Shown in pieces: positions 7,001 through 9,797 of a stretch of DNA of 9,797 nt. The DNA is from DATCRE01 sp035493595. GTDB taxonomy: Bacteria; Bacteroidota; Bacteroidia; Cytophagales; Cyclobacteriaceae. Within the stretch, counting starts at the first letter, position 1. Each line of letters opens with the position of its first letter. Made by a program: the position numbers and the translations under genes. The notes under the pieces are model-generated. The model was not told the origin of the DNA and ran no database searches. It saw only the letters and a list, made by a program, of their open reading frames with translations. Location: contig DATJHZ010000191.1 of assembly GCA_035493595.1 (NCBI GenBank), forward strand, positions 1-9,797. The letters run 5' to 3'.

Positions 7001-9797
7001 ATGTTGTTATGACAACCAACAACGGACAATGGCAAGCTACTGGTAATGTAGCGCCAGATGTTATTGGTGATTTACTCGCAGACTATATTGATCAGGGAGG
7101 AAAAGTAATCGTAAATCAATTTGCATACTCCTATGACGCCTGGAAAATGACTGGTCGTTTTATTGAGCAGCAGTATGGTCCTTTTATATCTTCTACCGCC
7201 GATGCTAATATTGATGTTACGTTAGATAGCATTGCAACGGGTAATCCTATCATGCAAGGTGTAACAACACTTGACTATAGCGGATTTGTGCAGAACGTTG
7301 GATTAGCTCCTGGTGCAACACCATTAGCAAGATGGAGTAACGGCGATTTATTCGCTGCAGCAAACTCGAATGTTGTAGCGTTGAATATTCTGCCAAGTTT
7401 AGGAAGCGGTGGTGCATTACCATGGAGTGGCGATTTACCAACGTTCTATCAGAATGCCATTCATTGGTTATCAGGTCCATCGTTTATAAAAGTATCGCCT
7501 TCTAAAGGCACAGTACCTGCAGGTAGTCAGGCAAACCTTGATGTTCTCTTTGATGCATCATCACTCAGTGCTGGCAACTATGAAGCTTCACTTGATATTA
7601 CAAACAATGTTCCGGGACATGAGTTGATTTCTATTCCCGCAGTGTTGCATGTGCTGGGTCCTGAGTTTACTATTTCACCTGATTCTCTTGCTGTAGCATT
7701 AGGTAAAAATGAATCCACAACACAAACTATTGTGCTGACAAATAATGGAAGTGACAATCAACCATTCACTGTACGAGTACAGAGCAAGGATGGCACAAGT
7801 GCATCATCTATCAAGCTTGTCTCTTTAAAAACAGCAACTACCAGTTCAACATTCTCAACTGGCAGACAACAGACTCAAGCAGTTCCAAAACGTGATAAAG
7901 CATATAGCGGACCTGCACTGAGTGAAGGTACTCAATCTATTCAGACTGCCTCAGGTTTTGCAGCAGCCAGAAAATCTGTTGCCCAGAATACAACGGTTAC
8001 CTATGCTACCGACTTTGAAAGTTTCAGTGCAGGAGATATTGATGGTCAACAAGGTTGGGAAGGTCAATATGGAAACTGGACTATTGATTCATCCGATCCG
8101 GCAAGTGGTACAAAACACTTCCATGGTCTGGCTGATGGTCTTGGTCAATCACTTTCATTTTCACCGGTTGTGAGTATCGGAACAGAAAATAAATCAACCA
8201 CTACCATGAAGATTAATGTTCAGGGCAGTGGTGTTACATGGCAGGTCATACCTCAATCACCTTCGGCAGGTTTCCTTAATACAAGAGTAGAATTTAGTGC
8301 TGACGGAAGCGCCAGAGCACTGGTAAGTGATGGTGCTGGTGGCGGTGGTTATTTACCAATCAATGCAGCAGTACCAAGTGGTTATTTTGATTTGACAATT
8401 GAAGTTGACAGAGATTCAGCAACGTTCAATATATTCTTTAATAATGATAATGTATTTCATGGACTTGGATTTGCCGGTGACATTGAACAGGTTGTCTTTC
8501 TTTCTCTGATGGAAGAAGCAGGTCCTGTTCTTGACGTTGATAATTTTCAAATTCTCGATGGTGCCCGCGATACAAGTCCTGGTTATCTCACAGTGTCTCC
8601 TGTATCGGGTAACATTGCTGCAGGCGAATCAATTGCACTCACAGCAACATTCAATACGGCAGGCTTAGAGTTTGGGAAATATCATGCCGATGTCATTGTT
8701 GATATTTCTAATCTTGATGAACTCACTGTACCAACAACATTAACAGTATTTGGAGATCCGGCTATTGAAGTTGATCCAACAGTATTGCAAGCCGTTGTTG
8801 GATATAGAGAAGATACCGTTAAGAATTTTCAAATCAGAAATACCGGAGGTAATGATCTTTTCTATGGTCTCACCGTGATAGGAGCAAGCACCGATATGGC
8901 GAAGTTACCGCCTAATCCGGTTAACAAATTTAGCGTTAAGCAATCTGATGCTAAAGTTCAGCAAAAGATAAAGAAAGATCAGACGCAATCACGCGCGTTT
9001 GTGAAGCAGCAACCGGCTATTGAATTATTATCAGGAAGCAGTCTTCTGGAGCAAGGTTTTGATTCATTAGCTTTCCCGCCTGCAGGTTGGTCTTATACTG
9101 ACAACACTGGTAGTGGTGTAGCATGGAATCTTGCATCGGCGTGGGGCGAAGGAAATTATTCCGGAGTAGGTGATGCGGCTACCGTTAGCAGCGATGCTTT
9201 TGGTGAAGGTGAATTTGATACAGAACTTATTTCACCTTCTATTAATGTAGGAGCGTATCGCAATATTGTTGTTCAATACACAGCCAACTATCAGAACTTT
9301 GCTAATCTGGATTTTCTTGATCTCGATATTAAAGTAGATGGAGCATCATGGGTGAATGTGCTGAGCTGGAATGAGGATCATGGAACTTTCAGAGGATTGC
9401 CTGGTGAATTTGTTTCATTAAATCTTGACTCTTATTTAGCAGGTGCTAGTTCGTTTAAACTACGCTGGCATTATTATGATCCCAACACTGGCGATTTCGA
9501 CTGGTATGCTCAAATCGATAACGTTGTTGTTTTGGGAGATCCAAAAGCATGGCTCACAGTTAATCCAACGTCAGGCACTGTTCCGGTAGGAGGAGCTGCC
9601 AATATTGCTGCTCATTTCTATTCACAAGATCTTGATCCCGGATTTTATGTTGCTGGTATCCTTGTAAATAGTAATGCTACAAGAAATCCATTGGTAGGCG
9701 TTGTAGCTTCACTAGAAGTATTAAACCCTGCTGAAATTGAAGTTTCACCAGCGAGTGTCAGCCAGGAATTATTTAAAGGTCAGACAGCTTCTCAAAC
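4075..9797 (+). CDS. Giant secreted subtilisin-like (S8) protease, multidomain, 3' end outside window
   Basis: The frame is open for 1,907 codons and runs off the edge, so the C-terminus is unseen. Residues 1-32 are a Sec signal peptide (cleavage after SFA). About 33-165 is a propeptide. About 175-505 is an S8 catalytic domain with the triad VTDGG Asp216, HGTHVGG His270 and GTSMATPHVSG Ser452, plus oxyanion Asn382 (AAGN) and a DDDDNGYIDD loop likely to bind calcium. A fibronectin type III domain (about 515-620) follows, then an Ig-like module (629-730), a HYDIN / choice-of-anchor-D-like module (733-838), and three Ig-like modules carrying inserted domains (840-1883). A further module copy starts at 1885. 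I found a single cysteine (Cys306), in line with an extracellular beta-rich protein. ATG 4075 and ATG 4078 are equivalent starts. T9SS export with a C-terminal sorting domain beyond the window is inferred. All catalytic residues are present, so it should be active; its substrate is unknown. Confidence 0.92.
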   Translation, partial: MMKYYKIPHGLWTFLFAAAFLVLLSFSFNSFAQRTDSFEQGKLRIKVSEQLAQQLENASLKATANKIVLTGIQSIDNISQQFKVNGISRVFRPAGQFEARHRRYGLHLWYEIQMDKASSVLDALGAFKQVSLIEKTEPVFKKAIIGSENKNYGPRVVPTPTQSPTLSGASNDPFLGSQWHYNNTGQTGGTAGADIKLFQAWAIQTGRPEVIVAVTDGGIQVNHPDLAANIWVNTDEIPGNNIDDDDNGYIDDINGYGFGDNTGTIAPDQHGTHVGGTIAATTNNGVGVAGIAGGSGTGDGARLMSCAAFGANNSGGFAETYVYGADNGAVISQNSWGYTSPGVFEQAVLDGIDYFIAEAGKDNNGNQIGPMKGGIVIFAAGNDNNNSQHYPGFYAPTLSVSGTNHMDKKAWYSNFGDWVDIAAPGGETNTVSQQGVLSTLSNNQYGFFQGTSMATPHVSGVAALIVSAFGGPGLTPDMVRGRLVQTTDNIDAVNPGFEGLLGSGRLNAFAALQQNDHVAPDSIVDLSTIASTVTTISLTWTSPHDPGNGSASTYDIRYSIFPITPANFDSATAVVNPPPPSIAGEHDSLTVTGLAPGTTYYFAIKASDFFGNISALSNVVQQSTQFPPIISVTPGFVSDTLHTAESSTRSITISNTGQGPLTYLITNFDDSFVRPIPASDTIPQGQSRNITLALSANNLLAGDYSRRLIILSNDPTHDSTSVDVLLHVINNGLPIATVSPDSSINFGGVFVGGTVNRNIYIHNSGSETLRTWQTSIDGSDFSSDLFDTLYVAPFRDTVVHVRFTASALGTSTGAIHLATNDPLHAVFDITLRGEGLDAPAIVVSPDSLTETLHTDRTSTQQLTIQNTGGSDLLFSIQVKPKTTSTLVTKDITLPSQQTSASAANLKLSESRNKYTGTVQIKSVSQSSATARVLIVTPDSNVDDLKSILNSFSDIQAKVFPVDSLPVISLSYLTGYDVVMTTNNGQWQATGNVAPDVIGDLLADYIDQGGKVIVNQFAYSYDAWKMTGRFIEQQYGPFISSTADANIDVTLDSIATGNPIMQGVTTLDYSGFVQNVGLAPGATPLARWSNGDLFAAANSNVVALNILPSLGSGGALPWSGDLPTFYQNAIHWLSGPSFIKVSPSKGTVPAGSQANLDVLFDASSLSAGNYEASLDITNNVPGHELISIPAVLHVLGPEFTISPDSLAVALGKNESTTQTIVLTNNGSDNQPFTVRVQSKDGTSASSIKLVSLKTATTSSTFSTGRQQTQAVPKRDKAYSGPALSEGTQSIQTASGFAAARKSVAQNTTVTYATDFESFSAGDIDGQQGWEGQYGNWTIDSSDPASGTKHFHGLADGLGQSLSFSPVVSIGTENKSTTTMKINVQGSGVTWQVIPQSPSAGFLNTRVEFSADGSARALVSDGAGGGGYLPINAAVPSGYFDLTIEVDRDSATFNIFFNNDNVFHGLGFAGDIEQVVFLSLMEEAGPVLDVDNFQILDGARDTSPGYLTVSPVSGNIAAGESIALTATFNTAGLEFGKYHADVIVDISNLDELTVPTTLTVFGDPAIEVDPTVLQAVVGYREDTVKNFQIRNTGGNDLFYGLTVIGASTDMAKLPPNPVNKFSVKQSDAKVQQKIKKDQTQSRAFVKQQPAIELLSGSSLLEQGFDSLAFPPAGWSYTDNTGSGVAWNLASAWGEGNYSGVGDAATVSSDAFGEGEFDTELISPSINVGAYRNIVVQYTANYQNFANLDFLDLDIKVDGASWVNVLSWNEDHGTFRGLPGEFVSLNLDSYLAGASSFKLRWHYYDPNTGDFDWYAQIDNVVVLGDPKAWLTVNPTSGTVPVGGAANIAAHFYSQDLDPGFYVAGILVNSNATRNPLVGVVASLEVLNPAEIEVSPASVSQELFKGQTASQ
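5959..6264 (+). repeat. Uninterrupted Ig-like module of the protease (reference copy)
   Basis: Residues 629-730 form one compact module of about 100 residues. It starts with ISVTPGFVSDTLHT, runs through the strand ITISNTGQGPLTYLI, a short loop, then IPQGQSRNITLALSANNLLAG and RRLIILSNDP. It is the undisturbed version of the modules that are expanded further downstream. The SDTLHTAES segment closely resembles TETLHTDRT of the next copy, suggesting internal duplication. Confidence 0.7.
6592..7659 (+). repeat. Split Ig-like module 1 with ThuA/amidotransferase-like insert
   Basis: The first half (840-877, VVSPDSLTETLHT to NTGGSDLLFSIQ) and second half (1135-1195, FIKVSPSKGTVPAG to IPAVLHVLG) match the uninterrupted module. 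Between them lie a Ser/Thr/Gln/Lys-rich linker (878-929) and a domain at about 930-1134. That domain opens with ARVLIVTPD, has GYDVVMTTNNG and YIDQGGKVIVNQF, and ends with NAIHWLSG. This alternating strand-helix pattern resembles ThuA / class I amidotransferase-like folds. It has no cysteine, so an amidotransferase nucleophile is missing; a binding or structural role is more likely. Confidence 0.6.
7663..8754 (+). repeat. Split Ig-like module 2 with jelly-roll-like insert
   Basis: The halves are FTISPDSLAVAL to LTNNGSDNQPFTVRV (1197-1237) and GYLTVSPVSGNIAAG to VPTTLTVFG (1503-1560). A linker rich in Ser, Thr, Gln and Lys (1238-1306) leads to a domain at about 1308-1497 that opens with ATDFESFSAGDIDGQQGW and ends LDVDNFQI. 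The FESF...GQQGW opening and closing D-V-D-NF strand are typical of concanavalin/LamG-like jelly rolls, which usually bind carbohydrate or protein ligands. No catalytic residues are evident. Confidence 0.58.
8761..9723 (+). repeat. Split Ig-like module 3 with MAM / choice-of-anchor-J-like insert
   Basis: The halves are IEVDPTVLQAVVG to IRNTGGNDLFYGLTVIG (1563-1603) and AWLTVNPTSGTVPVGG to VVASLEVLN (1825-1884). A Lys/Gln-rich linker (1604-1655) leads to a domain at about 1656-1821 with LLEQGFDSLAFPPAGWSY, AWNLASAW, DTELISPSINV, LRWHYYD and WYAQIDNVVVLGD. This order (F-P-GW, TELISP, W-IDNV) is characteristic of choice-of-anchor J / cleaved-adhesin MAM-like jelly rolls in Bacteroidota secreted proteases. 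Another module copy begins at 9724 and is cut by the window edge. Confidence 0.62.

Noticed and set aside
7922..8173. Plus-strand open frame of 83 codons inside the protease gene
   Set aside because: It is out of frame with the long protease frame, which is continuous and has clear domains here.
1..9797. CRISPR arrays, insertion sequences or transposase remnants
   Set aside because: No regularly spaced direct repeats, transposase motifs or paired terminal inverted repeats were seen; the repetition in the right half is protein-level module repetition.

Overview
The window looks like chromosomal DNA of a Bacteroidota bacterium, probably in or near the Cytophagales. This is inferred from moderate-to-low GC, promoter elements resembling TTTG / TAnnTTTG, no visible Shine-Dalgarno sequences, a YD-like repeat lipoprotein, and a very large secreted S8 protease of the type usually exported by the type IX secretion system (T9SS). 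No species can be named from the sequence alone.

Left part (1-2285): a two-gene, stop-start-overlapping pair encodes a TatD-family metal-dependent hydrolase and a type I L-asparaginase. A tRNA-Ser(GGA) gene with its own promoter and a Rho-independent terminator follows.

Middle part (2286-2807): this stretch has no large gene. It holds a possible 47-residue single-pass membrane protein, then a promoter-like element, a two-part hairpin and a strong terminator that together look like an independent small RNA of about 80 nt. A 13-bp perfect hairpin and a second hairpin lie behind the 3' end of the next gene.

Right part (2808-9797): a minus-strand lipoprotein (lipobox, bacterial Ig-like domain, YD-like beta repeats) and a plus-strand giant protease gene diverge from a 316-bp AT-rich intergenic region. 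The protease reading frame stays open for 1,907 codons and runs off the right edge. It has a signal peptide, a propeptide, a complete subtilisin-type catalytic domain (Asp216, His270, Asn382, Ser452), a fibronectin type III domain, one uninterrupted Ig-like module and a HYDIN-like module. These are followed by three Ig-like modules that each appear to be split at the same loop by a different inserted domain: a ThuA/amidotransferase-like Rossmann domain, a jelly-roll, and a MAM / choice-of-anchor-J-like domain. A further copy of the module begins at the window edge.

The split-module array in the protease and the small-RNA candidate are the two items most worth a second look. No mobile elements, CRISPR arrays or defence genes were found.
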